A stretch of DNA of 64,000 nucleotides from Penium margaritaceum (GCA_023375785.1 SZWC01007341.1:55357-119356), one strand, 5' to 3'. Shown: positions 25,101 through 38,120, counted from the first letter of the stretch. Numbers and translations are program-made. The notes: generated by a model not told the origin, from the letters alone.

Positions 25101-27774
25101 CACTAGAGCGTCACACATTGTAACTAGAGATTCATACTTTGGCACTAGAGCGTCACGCTTTGGCACTAGAGTGTCATAATTTGGCACTAGAGCTTCTTAC
25201 TTTGGCACTAGAGCGTCACACTTTGGCACTAAAACGTCACAATATCGCACTAGAGCATCACGCTTTCACTCTAGAACTTCACACTTTGGCACAAGAGCTC
25301 CACACTTTGGAACAAGAACATCACACTTTGACACTAGAATATCACACTTTGGTAGTAGAACATCATACGTTGGCACTAGAGCGTCACACTTTGGCACTAG
25401 AGCATCATTCTTTGGCACAAGAGCTTCACACTTTGGCACTAGGGCTTCACACTTTGGCACTAGAGTGTCACACTTTGGCACTAGAGCATCACACTTTGGC
25501 ACTAGAGTGTCACACTTTGGCACTACAGCGTCCCACTTTGGCACTAGAACGACACACTTTGACACTAGAGCGTCACACTTTGACACTTGATTGGCACACT
25601 TTGGCATTAGAGACTCACACTTTGGCATTAGAGCTTTACACATTGGCACTAGAGCTTCACAAAGTGGCACTAGAGTGTCTCACTTTGGCACTAGAACTTC
25701 ACACTTTGGCACTAGAGCGTCATACTTTGAAACTAGAGCGTCACACTTTGGCTCTAGAGCTTCACACTTTGGCACTAGAGTGTCGCACAATGGCACTAGA
25801 GTGTCACACGTTTGTACTAGAGCGTCACACTTTGGCACTAGAGCATTACACTTTGGCACTAGAGCGTCACACTTTGGCACTAGAGCGTCACAATTTGGTA
25901 CTAAAGCATCACACTTCGGCACTAAAGCATCACACCTTGGCACTAGAGCGTCAAACCTTGGCACTAGAGCATCACACTTTGGCACAAGACCTTTACATTT
26001 TTGCACTAGAGCATCACGCATTGGCACTAGAGCGTCACGCTTTGGTGCTAGAGCGTCACAGTTTGTTACTAGAGCGTCAATGTTTGGCACTAGAGCGTCA
26101 CACTTTGGCACCAGAGCGTCCCTATTGGCACTAGAGCATCACACTTTGGCACTAGAGCGTCACACTTAAGCACTAGAGCGTCATACTTTGGCACTAGAGC
26201 ATCACAATTTGGCACTAGAGTGTCACAATTTCACACTAGAGCGTCACACTTTGGCATTAGAGCTTCACAATTTGGCACTAGTGTATTACACTTTGGCACT
26301 AGACCTCCACACATTGGCACTGGAGCGTCATACTTTGGCACTAGAGCTTCACACTTTGGCACTAGAGCTTCACACTTTGGCACTAGAGCTTCACACTTTG
26401 GCAATAGATCGTCACACTTTGGCAGTAGAGCTTCACAGTTTGGCACTAAACCGTCACACTTTGGCACTAGAGCATCACAGTTTGGTACTAGAGCGTCACA
26501 CGTTGGCAATAGAGCGTCACACGTTGGCAGTAGAGCGTCACAGTTTGGCACTAAAGCGTCACACTTTGGCACTAGAGGGTAACACTTTTGCACTAGAGCG
26601 TCAAACATTGGCACTAGAGCGTCACACTTTGGCACTAGAGCTTCACACTTTGGCACCAGAGCGTCACACTTTGGCACTAGAGCGTTACACTTTGGCGCTA
26701 GAGCGTTACACTTTAGCACTAGAGCGTCACACTTAGGCACTAGAGCGGCACATTTTGGCACTAGAGCGTCACACTTTGGCACTACAGCTTCACACTTTGG
26801 CATTAGAGGGTAACACTTTGGCACTAGAGCTCCACACTTTGGCACTAGAGCGTCACACTTTGGCACTAGAGCCTCACACATTGGCGATAGAGCGTCACAC
26901 TTTTACATTAGAGTATCACACTTTGGCACTAGAGCATCACACTTTGGCACTAGAGCGTCAAACTGTGGCTCTAGAGCATCACACTTTGGCACTAGAGCAT
27001 CATACTTTTGCACTAGAGCTCCACACTTTGGCACTAGATTGTCACACTTTGGCACAAGAGCGTCACAGATTGGGGATAGAGCGTCACACTTAGGCACTAG
27101 AGCATCACACGTTAGCACTAGAACATCAAACGTTCGCACCAGAGCGTCACACTTTGGCACTAGAGCTTCACAATGTGGCACTAGAGCGACACACTTTGGC
27201 ACTAGAGTGTCACACTTTGGTGCTAGAGCATCACACTTTGGCACTACAGCGTGATTCTTTTGCACTAAAGCGCCACACTTTGGCACTAGAGCGTCATACT
27301 TTGGCACTAGAGCTTCACACTTTGGCACTAGAGCATCACACGTTAGCACTAAAGCGTCACACTTTGGCACAAGAGCGTCACACTTTGGCACCAGATCGAT
27401 ACATGTTGGCACTAGAGCGTCACACTTTGGCACTAGAGTGTCACACTTTGGCACTAGAGGGTCACACATTCGCACTACAGCGTCACACTTTGGCATTAGA
27501 GCGTCACACTTGGGCACTAGAGTGTCACACTTGGCATAAGAGCTCCACACTTTGGCACTAGAGCTTCACACTTTGGCACAAGAGTTCAACACATTGGCAC
27601 TAGAGCTTCACACTTTGGCACTAGAGCGTCACAGTTTGGCACTACAACTTCACACTTTGGCACTAGAGCGTCAGACTTTGGCAATAGAGCGTCACACTTT
27701 GGCACTAAAGTGTCACACTTTGGCACTAGATCATCTCACTTTGGCACTAGAAAGTCAGCTTTGGGCATTAGAGC
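22131..27774 (+). repeat. Satellite A, 21-bp tandem array, right part
   Basis: This is the same 21-bp satellite as the left part, continuing in the same orientation after the insertion, about 5.6 kb or roughly 270 units. It contains the duplicated block described above. It ends abruptly within a unit at GAGC (27774), where TGTCAGGATGAG begins. Open frames on both strands are again a consequence of the period. Confidence 0.95.
24690..27774 (+). repeat. Second segmental duplication in satellite A, copy 2 (lacks the insertion)
   Basis: This is collinear with about 20370-23990. Near 25751-25770 it reads GCTCTAGAGCTTCACACTTT without interruption, exactly where the partner is broken by the 689-bp element. 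Similarity continues to the right edge of the array, where both copies carry a variant GAAAGTCA unit (23951 and 27749). Confidence 0.8.
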
Positions 27775-27775
27775 T

Positions 27776-27808
27776 GTCAGGATGAGATCCGCGTGGTGCG
27801 GTCCTGAC
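27776..27808. other. Terminal hairpin at the left edge of the LTR-like segment
   Basis: GTCAGGA (27776-27782) pairs with TCCTGAC (27802-27808). Inside, CCGC (27789-27792) pairs with GCGG (27798-27801) around a 5-base loop, with a 6-base bulge on the left arm. It lies exactly at the array boundary. Confidence 0.65.
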
Positions 27809-28095
27809 GTTTGTCTTATTGCCTCTAATGGTTAACGTCTACTGTTTTGGGCGAATCTGAGACTGAGCGTGAGCTTTCTGGTCGCCTCACGCTATGTGAG
27901 CAGGAATTTAGAGACAGTCAGTTTGTGAAGGGAATAACTTCGTTTTGGGTTAGTTGTTGAACATAGACATGAACACAACATTTATAGGGCTAGTCATGAG
28001 CTTTCCAACGCACCAAACTGCATGCAATTTGGCCAAGCGTAGCTCAAGTTATGCTTGCCGAAGCGCAGGTCTCAACCACCACAGAAGCCTGACGC

Positions 28096-28148
28096 CGCCA
28101 CTCGCCGTGGCGCCTTCGTTCACGTGCAAAGCGCCTTTCCCAAGGCGC
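28096..28148. other. Two adjacent GC-rich hairpins
   Basis: CGCCAC...GTGGCG (28096-28112, 5-base loop) and GCGCCTT...AAGGCGC (28131-28148, 4-base loop) are perfect stems of 6 and 7 bp. They lie within the LTR-like segment. No function is assigned. Confidence 0.6.
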
Positions 28149-28267
28149 ATGTCCCATTGCACATGGTGTGGGGGTCTCCTGCACTGTTTCCACGCACCCT
28201 ACCCGCTTTTGGGTCGTGTGTGGTGATGGGGTGTGACGAGGTTCGAAACCTTTCCGCGGACCTACAG

Positions 28268-28356
28268 TCAAAATTTTGACGAAGTCCCCGAGTAACAAAA
28301 CGTACTAATGAGTTTCGGACGTCGAGCCAGGATTTTGGCTAAGTCCCTCAGTAACA
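28268..28356 (+). repeat. Imperfect direct repeat of about 30 bp
   Basis: The sequence at 28268-28297 (core ATTTTGACGAAGTCCC, then AGTAACAA) recurs at 28327-28356 (core ATTTTGGCTAAGTCCC, then AGTAACAA), 59 bp apart. This is a diverged tandem duplication inside the LTR-like segment. Confidence 0.65.
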
Positions 28357-28371
28357 ACCTGCACATCTGGA

Positions 28372-28413
28372 TCCGGTGGATGATCCGCCTGATCAGGTGG
28401 ATCATCCACCGGA
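28372..28413. other. 42-bp near-perfect palindrome
   Basis: The sequence from TCCGGTGGATGATCC (28372-28386) to GGATCATCCACCGGA (28399-28413) reads the same on both strands around TGATCA (28390-28395). The only exception is one mismatched pair, G28387 against T28398, which in RNA would be a G-U wobble. Identity stops exactly at 28371/28414. Confidence 0.85.
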
Positions 28414-30522
28414 CTTCGAGTCGCAGCCGGCTCCAGAGTCGCTACGCACACCCCAACTTTGGAAGGTCATATCTCCGTCGATACTTGTCCGATTCCGGCA
28501 AATTAACTTCCACCGGATTCAGCCACTCGTCAACTTTGAGAGTCCATCCTGCATTTGAGAATCAAAGCAAATGTCAAGTCGCCAGATCCGCCGGCGCGGA
28601 GTTTCCATTTTCTGGCGGCTCGTAAGCCCCTCCCGGAGCATCACTTGGGCATGCGGATGGGCAATTTTTCAACACTCTTATCCCAACCTGCGTCCCAACT
28701 TCCATCCCAACTTCCATCCCAAATTCCAGCCCAACTTCCATCCTAACTTCCATCCCAACTTGGAACTCAACTTCCAACCTAAAGTCAAACCCAACTTCCA
28801 ACCCAACTTCCGTCCCAACTTCCAACCTCGCGTCCAAACCGACTTCCAACCCAACTTCCATCCCAACTTCCATCGCAACTTCTAATCCAACTTCCAACCT
28901 AACTTCCATCCCAACTTCCATCGCAACTTCTAACCGAACTTCCAACCTAACTTCCAACCCAACTTCCAACCCAACTTCCAACCTGACTTCAGACCCAACT
29001 TCCATCCAAACTTCCATCCCAACTTCCATCCCAACTTCCATCGCAACTTCCAACCAAACTTGCAACCCCAATTCGAACCCAAATTTCAACCCAACTTCCA
29101 ACCCAACTTCCAACCCAACTTTTACCCCAAATTCCATCCAAACTTCCAACCCAACTTCCAACCCAAATTCAAACCCAACTTCCAATCCAACTTCCATCCC
29201 AACGTCCAACTCAACTTCCATCCCAACTTCCATCCCAACTTCCAGCCCAACTTCCATCCCAACTTTCACCCCAACTTCCACCCCAACTTCCATCCCAAAC
29301 TTCCATCCCAACTTCGAACTCAAATTCCAACCCAACTTTCAACCCAACTTCCAACCCAACTTCCAACCATACTTCCAACCAAACTTCCAACCCAACTTCC
29401 AACCCGACCTCCAACCCAACTTCCAACCCAGCTTCCAACCCAACTGCCAAACCAACTTGCATCCCAGCTTCCATCCCAACTTCCATCCCACCTTCTATCC
29501 AAAATTCCAATCCAACTTCCATCCCAACTTCCATCCCCACTTCGAACTCAACTTCCAACCCAACCTTCAACCCAACTTCCAACCCAGCTTCCAATTCAAC
29601 TACCAACCCAACTTCCAACCCAACTTTCATCCCAACTTCCAACCCAACTTCCATCCCAACTTCCATCCCGACTTTGATCCCAACTTCCATCCCAGCTTCC
29701 AACCCAACTTCCAACCCAACTTTGTACCCAACATTCAGCCCAACTTCCAACCCAACTTCCAACCAAATTTCCAACCGAACTTCGAACCCAACATCCAACC
29801 CAACTTCCAACCCAACATCCAAGACAAATTCCAACCCAAATTCCAACGCAACTTCCATCCCAACATCCATTCCAACTTCCAACCTAACTTCCAACTCAAC
29901 TTCAAACCAAAATGTCAACCCAACTTCCAACCCATCTTCCAACGCAACTTCCAACCCAACGTCCAACCAAACTTCCTACGCAACTTCGAACCCAACTTCC
30001 AACCAAACTTTTAACCCAACTTCAAACCCAACTTCCGACCCAACTTCCCACCCAACTTCTAACCCAACTTCCAACCCAACTTCCAACCCAACTTCCAACC
30101 CGATTTCCAACCCAATTTCCAACCCAATTTCCAACCCAGATTCCAGCTCAACTTCCAACCCAACTTCCAACCCAACTTCCATCCCATCCTCCATCCCAGC
30201 TTTCCAACCCAACTTCCATCCCAACTTCCATCCAAACTTCAAACTCAACTTCCAACCCAAATTCCATCCTAACTTTTATCCTAGCTTCCATCCCAACTTC
30301 CATCCCAACTTCCATCCCAACTTCCAACCCAACTTCCATCCCAACTTCCATCCCAACTTCCAACTCAGCTTCCAACCCAACATTCAACCCAACTTCCAAC
30401 CCAACTTCCAATCCAACTTCCATCCCAACTTCCAACCCAACTTCCAACCCAACTTCCAACCCAAATTCCAACCCAACTTCTAACGCAACTTCCATCCCAA
30501 CTTCTATCCCAACTTCCATCCC

Positions 30523-31712
30523 AACTTCCATCCCAACGTCCATCCCGACTTCGAACCCAACATCCAACCAAACTTCCAACCCAACTTCGAACCCAAATTT
30601 CAACCCAACTTCCAACCCAACTTCGAACCCAACTTCCATCCAAACTTCCATCCCAACGTCCATCCCGACTTCGAACCCAACATCCAACCAAACTTCCAAC
30701 CCAACTTCGAACCCAAATTTCAACCCAACTTCCAACCCAACTTCGAACCCAACTTCCATCCAAACTTCCATCCCAACGTCCATCCCGACTTCGAACCCAA
30801 CATCCAACCAAACTTCCAACCCAACTTCGAACCCAAATTTCAACCCAACTTCCAACCCAACTTCGAACCCAACTTCCATCCAAACTTCCATCCCAACGTC
30901 CATCCCGACTTCGAACCCAACATCCAACCAAACTTCCAACCCAACTTCGAACCCAAATTTCAACCCAACTTCCAACCCAACTTCGAACCCAACTTCCATC
31001 CAAACTTCCATCCCAACGTCCATCCCGACTTCGAACCCAACATCCAACCAAACTTCCAACCCAACTTCGAACCCAAATTTCAACCCAACTTCCAACCCAA
31101 CTTCGAACCCAACTTCCATCCAAACTTCCATCCCAACGTCCATCCCGACTTCGAACCCAACATCCAACCAAACTTCCAACCCAACTTCGAACCCAAATTT
31201 CAACCCAACTTCCAACCCAACTTCGAACCCAACTTCCATCCAAACTTCCATCCCAACGTCCATCCCGACTTCGAACCCAACATCCAACCAAACTTCCAAC
31301 CCAACTTCGAACCCAAATTTCAACCCAACTTCCAACCCAACTTCGAACCCAACTTCCATCCAAACTTCCATCCCAACGTCCATCCCGACTTCGAACCCAA
31401 CATCCAACCAAACTTCCAACCCAACTTCGAACCCAAATTTCAACCCAACTTCCAACCCAACTTCGAACCCAACTTCCATCCAAACTTCCATCCCAACGTC
31501 CATCCCGACTTCGAACCCAACATCCAACCAAACTTCCAACCCAACTTCGAACCCAAATTTCAACCCAACTTCCAACCCAACTTCGAACCCAACTTCCATC
31601 CAAACTTCCATCCCAACGTCCATCCCGACTTCGAACCCAACATCCAACCAAACTTCCAACCCAACTTCGAACCCAAATTTCAACCCAACTTCCAACCCAA
31701 CTTCGAACCCAA
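30523..31712 (+). repeat. Higher-order repeat in satellite B, 120-bp unit x about 9.9
   Basis: A 120-bp unit (ten 12-mers) repeats with no visible differences. Each copy carries CCCAACGTCCATCCCGACTT as a landmark (for example at 30533, 30653 and 30773). Identity starts at 30523 and breaks at 31713. Confidence 0.9.
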
Positions 31713-33221
31713 ATTTCAACCCAACTTCCAACCCAACTTCCATCCCATCTTCCATCCCAACTTCCAACCCAACTTCCATCCCAACTTCCATCCCAACTTA
31801 AAACTCAACTTCGAACCCAACTTTCAACCCAACGTCCAACCCAGCTTCCAACCCAACTACCAAGCCAACTTCCAACCAAACTTCCAACACAACTTCCAAC
31901 CCAAATTCCATCCAAACTTCCATCCCGACATCCATCCCAACTTCCATCCCAACTTCCAACCCGACTTCCAACCCAAATTTGAACCCAACTTTAAACCCAA
32001 CTTCCAACCCAACGTCCAACCCAACTTCCAACCCAATTTCCAACCCAACTTCCAATCCAGCTTCCAACTAAATTTCCAACCCAACTTCCAACTCAACTTT
32101 CATCCCAACTTCCATCCCAGCTTCCATCCCAACTTCCAACCCAACTTCCAACCCAAATTCCAACCCAACTTCCAACCCAACTTCCATCCACACTTCCTAC
32201 CCAACTTCCAACCCAACTTCCAACCCAACTACCAACCCAAGATCCAACCAAACTTCCAACCCAACTACCAACCCAAGATCCAACCAAACTTCCAACCCAA
32301 CTTCCTACCAAACTTCCAACCTAACTTCCAACCCAACTTCCAACCCAACTCCCAACCCGACTTCCAACCAAATTTCCCACCCGATTTCCAACCCAACTTC
32401 CAACCCAACTTCCATCCCAACTTCCATCCCAATTTCTATCCCAACTTCCAACCCAACTTCCAACCCAACTTCGAACCCAACTTTCATCCCAACTTTCAAC
32501 CCAACTTCCAACACAACTTCCAACCCAACTTCCAACCCAACTTCCAACCCAACTTCCAACCCCACTTCCAACCCAACTTCCAACCCAACTTCCAACCCAA
32601 CTTCCAACCCAACTTCCAACCAAACTTCCCACCCCAATTCCAACCCAACTTCCAACCCTACTTCCAACCAAACTTCCAACCCAACCTTCAACCCAACTTT
32701 CAACCAAACTTCCAAACCAACTTTCTACTTAACGTCCGACCCAGCTTCCAACCTAACTTCAAACCAAACTTCTAACCCAATTTCCAACCCAACTTCCAAC
32801 AAAACTTCCAATCCAACTTCCAACCCAGCTTCCAACCCAACTTCCAACCCAACTTTCAACCCAACTTCCAACCCAACTTCCAACCCAATTTCGAACCCAA
32901 CTTCCGACCCATATTCCAACCCAACTTCCATCCCAAATTTCAACCCAACTTCCATCCCAACTTCTAACCCAACTTCCAACCAAATTTAAACCAAACTTAC
33001 AACCCAACTTCAAACACAACTTCCAATCCAACTTCCAACCCAACTTCCAACCCAACTTCCAACCCGACTTCCATCCCAACTTCCATACCAACTTCCATCC
33101 CATCCTCCATCCCAACTTCCAACCCAACTTCCAACCCAACTTCCAACCCAACTTCAAACCCAACTTCCAACCCAACTTCCAACCCAATTTCCAACCCATC
33201 TTCCAACCCAACTTCCTACCA

Positions 33222-34030
33222 AACTTCCAACCCAACTTGCAACCCATCTTCCAATTCAACTTCCATCCCAACTTTCATCCCAACTTTCAACCCAACGTCC
33301 AACCCAGCTTCCAACCCAGCTATCAACCCAACTTCAAACCCAACTTCCATCCGAACTTCCAACCCAACTTGCAACCCATCTTCCAATTCAACTTCCATCC
33401 CAACTTTCATCCCAACTTTCAACCCAACGTCCAACCCAGCTTCCAACCCAGCTATCAACCCAACTTCAAACCCAACTTCCATCCGAACTTCCAACCCAAC
33501 TTGCAACCCATCTTCCAATTCAACTTCCATCCCAACTTTCATCCCAACTTTCAACCCAACGTCCAACCCAGCTTCCAACCCAGCTATCAACCCAACTTCA
33601 AACCCAACTTCCATCCGAACTTCCAACCCAACTTGCAACCCATCTTCCAATTCAACTTCCATCCCAACTTTCATCCCAACTTTCAACCCAACGTCCAACC
33701 CAGCTTCCAACCCAGCTATCAACCCAACTTCAAACCCAACTTCCATCCGAACTTCCAACCCAACTTGCAACCCATCTTCCAATTCAACTTCCATCCCAAC
33801 TTTCATCCCAACTTTCAACCCAACGTCCAACCCAGCTTCCAACCCAGCTATCAACCCAACTTCAAACCCAACTTCCATCCGAACTTCCAACCCAACTTGC
33901 AACCCATCTTCCAATTCAACTTCCATCCCAACTTTCATCCCAACTTTCAACCCAACGTCCAACCCAGCTTCCAACCCAGCTATCAACCCAACTTCAAACC
34001 CAACTTCCATCCGAACTTCCAACCCAACTT
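33222..34030 (+). repeat. Higher-order repeat, 132-bp unit x about 6
   Basis: An eleven-12-mer unit with landmark CCATCTTCCAATTCAAC occurs at 33244, 33376, 33508 and onward. Copies look identical. The block starts at 33222 and breaks at 34031. Confidence 0.9.
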
Positions 34031-34349
34031 TCTATCCAACTTCCAAACAAACTTCCCACAGAACTTCTAACCCAACTTCCAACCCAACTTCCAACCCAAC
34101 TTGCAACCCAACTTCAGACCCAACTTCCAACCACACTTCCAACCCAACATTCAACCAAACTTTCAAACCAACTCCCAACCCAGCTTCCAACCAAACTTCG
34201 AACCCAACTACAAACCCAACTTCCAATCCAACTTCCAACCCAACAACCAACCCAACTTCCATGTACTCTTCCATCCCAACTTCCATCCCAACTTCCATCA
34301 CAACTTCCATCCCAACTTCCATCCCAACCTTATCCAAACTTCGAACTTA

Positions 34350-35062
34350 ACTTCCAACCCAACTTCCAACCCAATTTCCAACCCAACTTCCACCCCAACT
34401 TTCATCCCAACTTCCATCCCAACTTCCAACCGAAATTCCAACCAAACTTCCAACCAAACTTCCAACCCAACTTCCATCCCAACTTCTATCCCAACTTCCA
34501 ACCCAACTTCCAACCCAATTTCCAACCCAACTTCCACCCCAACTTTCATCCCAACTTCCATCCCAACTTCCAACCGAAATTCCAACCAAACTTCCAACCA
34601 AACTTCCAACCCAACTTCCATCCCAACTTCTATCCCAACTTCCAACCCAACTTCCAACCCAATTTCCAACCCAACTTCCACCCCAACTTTCATCCCAACT
34701 TCCATCCCAACTTCCAACCGAAATTCCAACCAAACTTCCAACCAAACTTCCAACCCAACTTCCATCCCAACTTCTATCCCAACTTCCAACCCAACTTCCA
34801 ACCCAATTTCCAACCCAACTTCCACCCCAACTTTCATCCCAACTTCCATCCCAACTTCCAACCGAAATTCCAACCAAACTTCCAACCAAACTTCCAACCC
34901 AACTTCCATCCCAACTTCTATCCCAACTTCCAACCCAACTTCCAACCCAATTTCCAACCCAACTTCCACCCCAACTTTCATCCCAACTTCCATCCCAACT
35001 TCCAACCGAAATTCCAACCAAACTTCCAACCAAACTTCCAACCCAACTTCCATCCCAACTTC
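34350..35062 (+). repeat. Higher-order repeat, 144-bp unit x about 5
   Basis: A twelve-12-mer unit with landmark CACCCCAACTTTCATCCC occurs at 34391, 34535, 34679, 34823 and 34967, a spacing of exactly 144. Copies look identical. Confidence 0.9.
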
Positions 35063-35614
35063 CAACCCAACTTCCAACCCAATTTCCAACCCAACTTCCA
35101 ACCCAACTTCCCACCCCAATTCCAACCCAACTTCCAACCCTACTTCCAACCAAACTTCCAACCCAACCTTCAACCCAACTTTCAACCAAACTTCCAAACC
35201 AAATTTCTACTTAACTTCCGACCCAGCTTCCAACCTAACTTCAAACCAAACTTCTAACCCAATTTCCAACTCAACTTCCAACCAAACTTCCAATCCAACT
35301 TCCAACCCAGCTTCCAACCCAACTTCCAACCCAACTTTCAACCCAACTTCCAACCCAACTTCCAACCCAATTTAGAACCCAACTTCCGACCCATATTCCA
35401 ACCCAACTTCCATCCCAAATTCCAACCCAACTTCCATCCCAACTTCCATCCCAACTTCTAACCCAACTTCCAACCAAATTTAAACCAAACTTACAACCCA
35501 ACTTCCAACACAACTTCCAATCCAACTTCCAACCCAACTTCCAACCCAACTTTCATCCCAACTTCCATCCCAACTTCCAACCCAACTTCCATCCCAACTT
35601 CTATCCCAACTTCC

Positions 35615-37203
35615 AACCCAACTTCCAACCCAATTTCCAACCCCATTTCCAACCCATCTTCCAACCCAACTTCAAACCCAACTTCCAACCCAATTTCCAA
35701 CCCCATTTCCAACCCATCTTCCAACCCAACTTCAAACCCAACTTCCAACCCAATTTCCAACCCCATTTCCAACCCATCTTCCAACCCAACTTCAAACCCA
35801 ACTTCCAACCCAATTTCCAACCCCATTTCCAACCCATCTTCCAACCCAACTTCAAACCCAACTTCCAACCCAATTTCCAACCCCATTTCCAACCCATCTT
35901 CCAACCCAACTTCAAACCCAACTTCCAACCCAATTTCCAACCCCATTTCCAACCCATCTTCCAACCCAACTTCAAACCCAACTTCCAACCCAATTTCCAA
36001 CCCCATTTCCAACCCATCTTCCAACCCAACTTCAAACCCAACTTCCAACCCAATTTCCAACCCCATTTCCAACCCATCTTCCAACCCAACTTCAAACCCA
36101 ACTTCCAACCCAATTTCCAACCCCATTTCCAACCCATCTTCCAACCCAACTTCAAACCCAACTTCCAACCCAATTTCCAACCCCATTTCCAACCCATCTT
36201 CCAACCCAACTTCAAACCCAACTTCCAACCCAATTTCCAACCCCATTTCCAACCCATCTTCCAACCCAACTTCAAACCCAACTTCCAACCCAATTTCCAA
36301 CCCCATTTCCAACCCATCTTCCAACCCAACTTCAAACCCAACTTCCAACCCAATTTCCAACCCCATTTCCAACCCATCTTCCAACCCAACTTCAAACCCA
36401 ACTTCCAACCCAATTTCCAACCCCATTTCCAACCCATCTTCCAACCCAACTTCAAACCCAACTTCCAACCCAATTTCCAACCCCATTTCCAACCCATCTT
36501 CCAACCCAACTTCAAACCCAACTTCCAACCCAATTTCCAACCCCATTTCCAACCCATCTTCCAACCCAACTTCAAACCCAACTTCCAACCCAATTTCCAA
36601 CCCCATTTCCAACCCATCTTCCAACCCAACTTCAAACCCAACTTCCAACCCAATTTCCAACCCCATTTCCAACCCATCTTCCAACCCAACTTCAAACCCA
36701 ACTTCCAACCCAATTTCCAACCCCATTTCCAACCCATCTTCCAACCCAACTTCAAACCCAACTTCCAACCCAATTTCCAACCCCATTTCCAACCCATCTT
36801 CCAACCCAACTTCAAACCCAACTTCCAACCCAATTTCCAACCCCATTTCCAACCCATCTTCCAACCCAACTTCAAACCCAACTTCCAACCCAATTTCCAA
36901 CCCCATTTCCAACCCATCTTCCAACCCAACTTCAAACCCAACTTCCAACCCAATTTCCAACCCCATTTCCAACCCATCTTCCAACCCAACTTCAAACCCA
37001 ACTTCCAACCCAATTTCCAACCCCATTTCCAACCCATCTTCCAACCCAACTTCAAACCCAACTTCCAACCCAATTTCCAACCCCATTTCCAACCCATCTT
37101 CCAACCCAACTTCAAACCCAACTTCCAACCCAATTTCCAACCCCATTTCCAACCCATCTTCCAACCCAACTTCAAACCCAACTTCCAACCCAATTTCCAA
37201 CCC
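35615..37203 (+). repeat. Higher-order repeat, 60-bp unit x about 26
   Basis: A five-12-mer unit repeats about 26.5 times with no difference visible between copies. It contains CCCCATTTCCAACCCATC and CTTCAAACCC as landmarks and has no G on the + strand. This is the most uniform block in the window. Confidence 0.95.
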
Positions 37204-38120
37204 AACTTCCAACCCAACTTCCATCCCAACTTCCATCCCATTTTCCATCCCAACTTCCATCCCAAATTCCAACCCAACTTCCATCCACACTACCTACCAA
37301 ACTTCCAACCCAACTTCCAACCCAACTTTCAACCCAACTTCCAACAAAACTTCCATACCAACTTCCAACTAAACTTCCAGCTCAACTTCCAACCCAATTT
37401 CCAACCCAACTTCCAATCCAACTTCAAACCCAATTTCCAACCTAACTTCCAACCAAACTTCCATCCCAACTTCCATCCCAACATCCATCCCAAATTCCAA
37501 CCCAACTTCCAACCCAAAATCCAACCCAACTTCCAACCCAACTACCAACCCAACTTCCAACCCAACTTCAATCCCAACTTCCATCCCATTTTCCATCCGA
37601 ACTTCCATCCCATTTTTCATCCCAACTTCCAACCCAACTTCCATCCACACATCCATCCCAACTTCCATCCCAAGTTCTGACCAAACTTCCAACCCAACTT
37701 TGAACCCAACTTTCAACCCAACTTCCAACCAAAGATCAAACCTAACTTCCAACCCAACTTTCAAACCACCATCCGACCTAACTTTCAACCCAACTTCCAA
37801 CCCAACTCCCAACCCAACTTCTAACCCAACTACCAACCCAGCTTTCATCCCAAATTCCAACCCACCTTCCATCCCAACTTTCATCCCAACATCGATCCCA
37901 ATTTCAACCCCAACTTACATCCCAACTTCCAACCCAGCTTCCATCCCAACTTCCATCCCAACTTTCAACCCAACTTTCAACCCAACTTTCAACCCAACTT
38001 GCAACCCAACTTCCAAACCCAATTCCAACCCAACTTCCAACCCAACTTCCATCCCTACTTCCATCCCAACTTATATCCCAACTTCCAACCCAACTTCCAT
38101 CCCAACTTCCATCCCAACTT

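Larger units (their letters stand above)
27775..28680 (+). mobile_element. LTR-like unique sequence separating the two satellites
   Basis: About 0.9 kb of non-repetitive, higher-GC sequence begins TGTCAGGATG, a typical retroelement-type TG start. A possible CA end is TTTTTCAACA (to 28674), just before satellite B. Two stretches (about 27994-28055, CATGAGCTTTCCAACG..., and 28453-28500, AACTTTGGAAGGTCATATC...) resemble sequence I know from LTRs of plant Ty3/gypsy elements; this is from memory and unconfirmed. Short frames present here (up to about 105 codons) have no recognisable domain, and I call no gene. Because the flanks are two different satellites, no target-site duplication can be tested. 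It may be a solo LTR, a truncated element, or a fragment of older sequence. Confidence 0.5.

Noticed and set aside
4023-27774. CRISPR array
   Set aside because: Units are adjacent with no unique spacers, and there are no associated genes. This is satellite DNA in a eukaryotic context.
28240-28250. Box-B-like GGTTCGAAACC, possible tRNA gene
   Set aside because: No box A or foldable cloverleaf lies upstream at the right distance; a short palindrome explains the match.
28308-28885. Short open frames in the unique segment and at the start of satellite B
   Set aside because: About 60-105 codons, overlapping in several frames, no recognisable domain, and partly running into the satellite.
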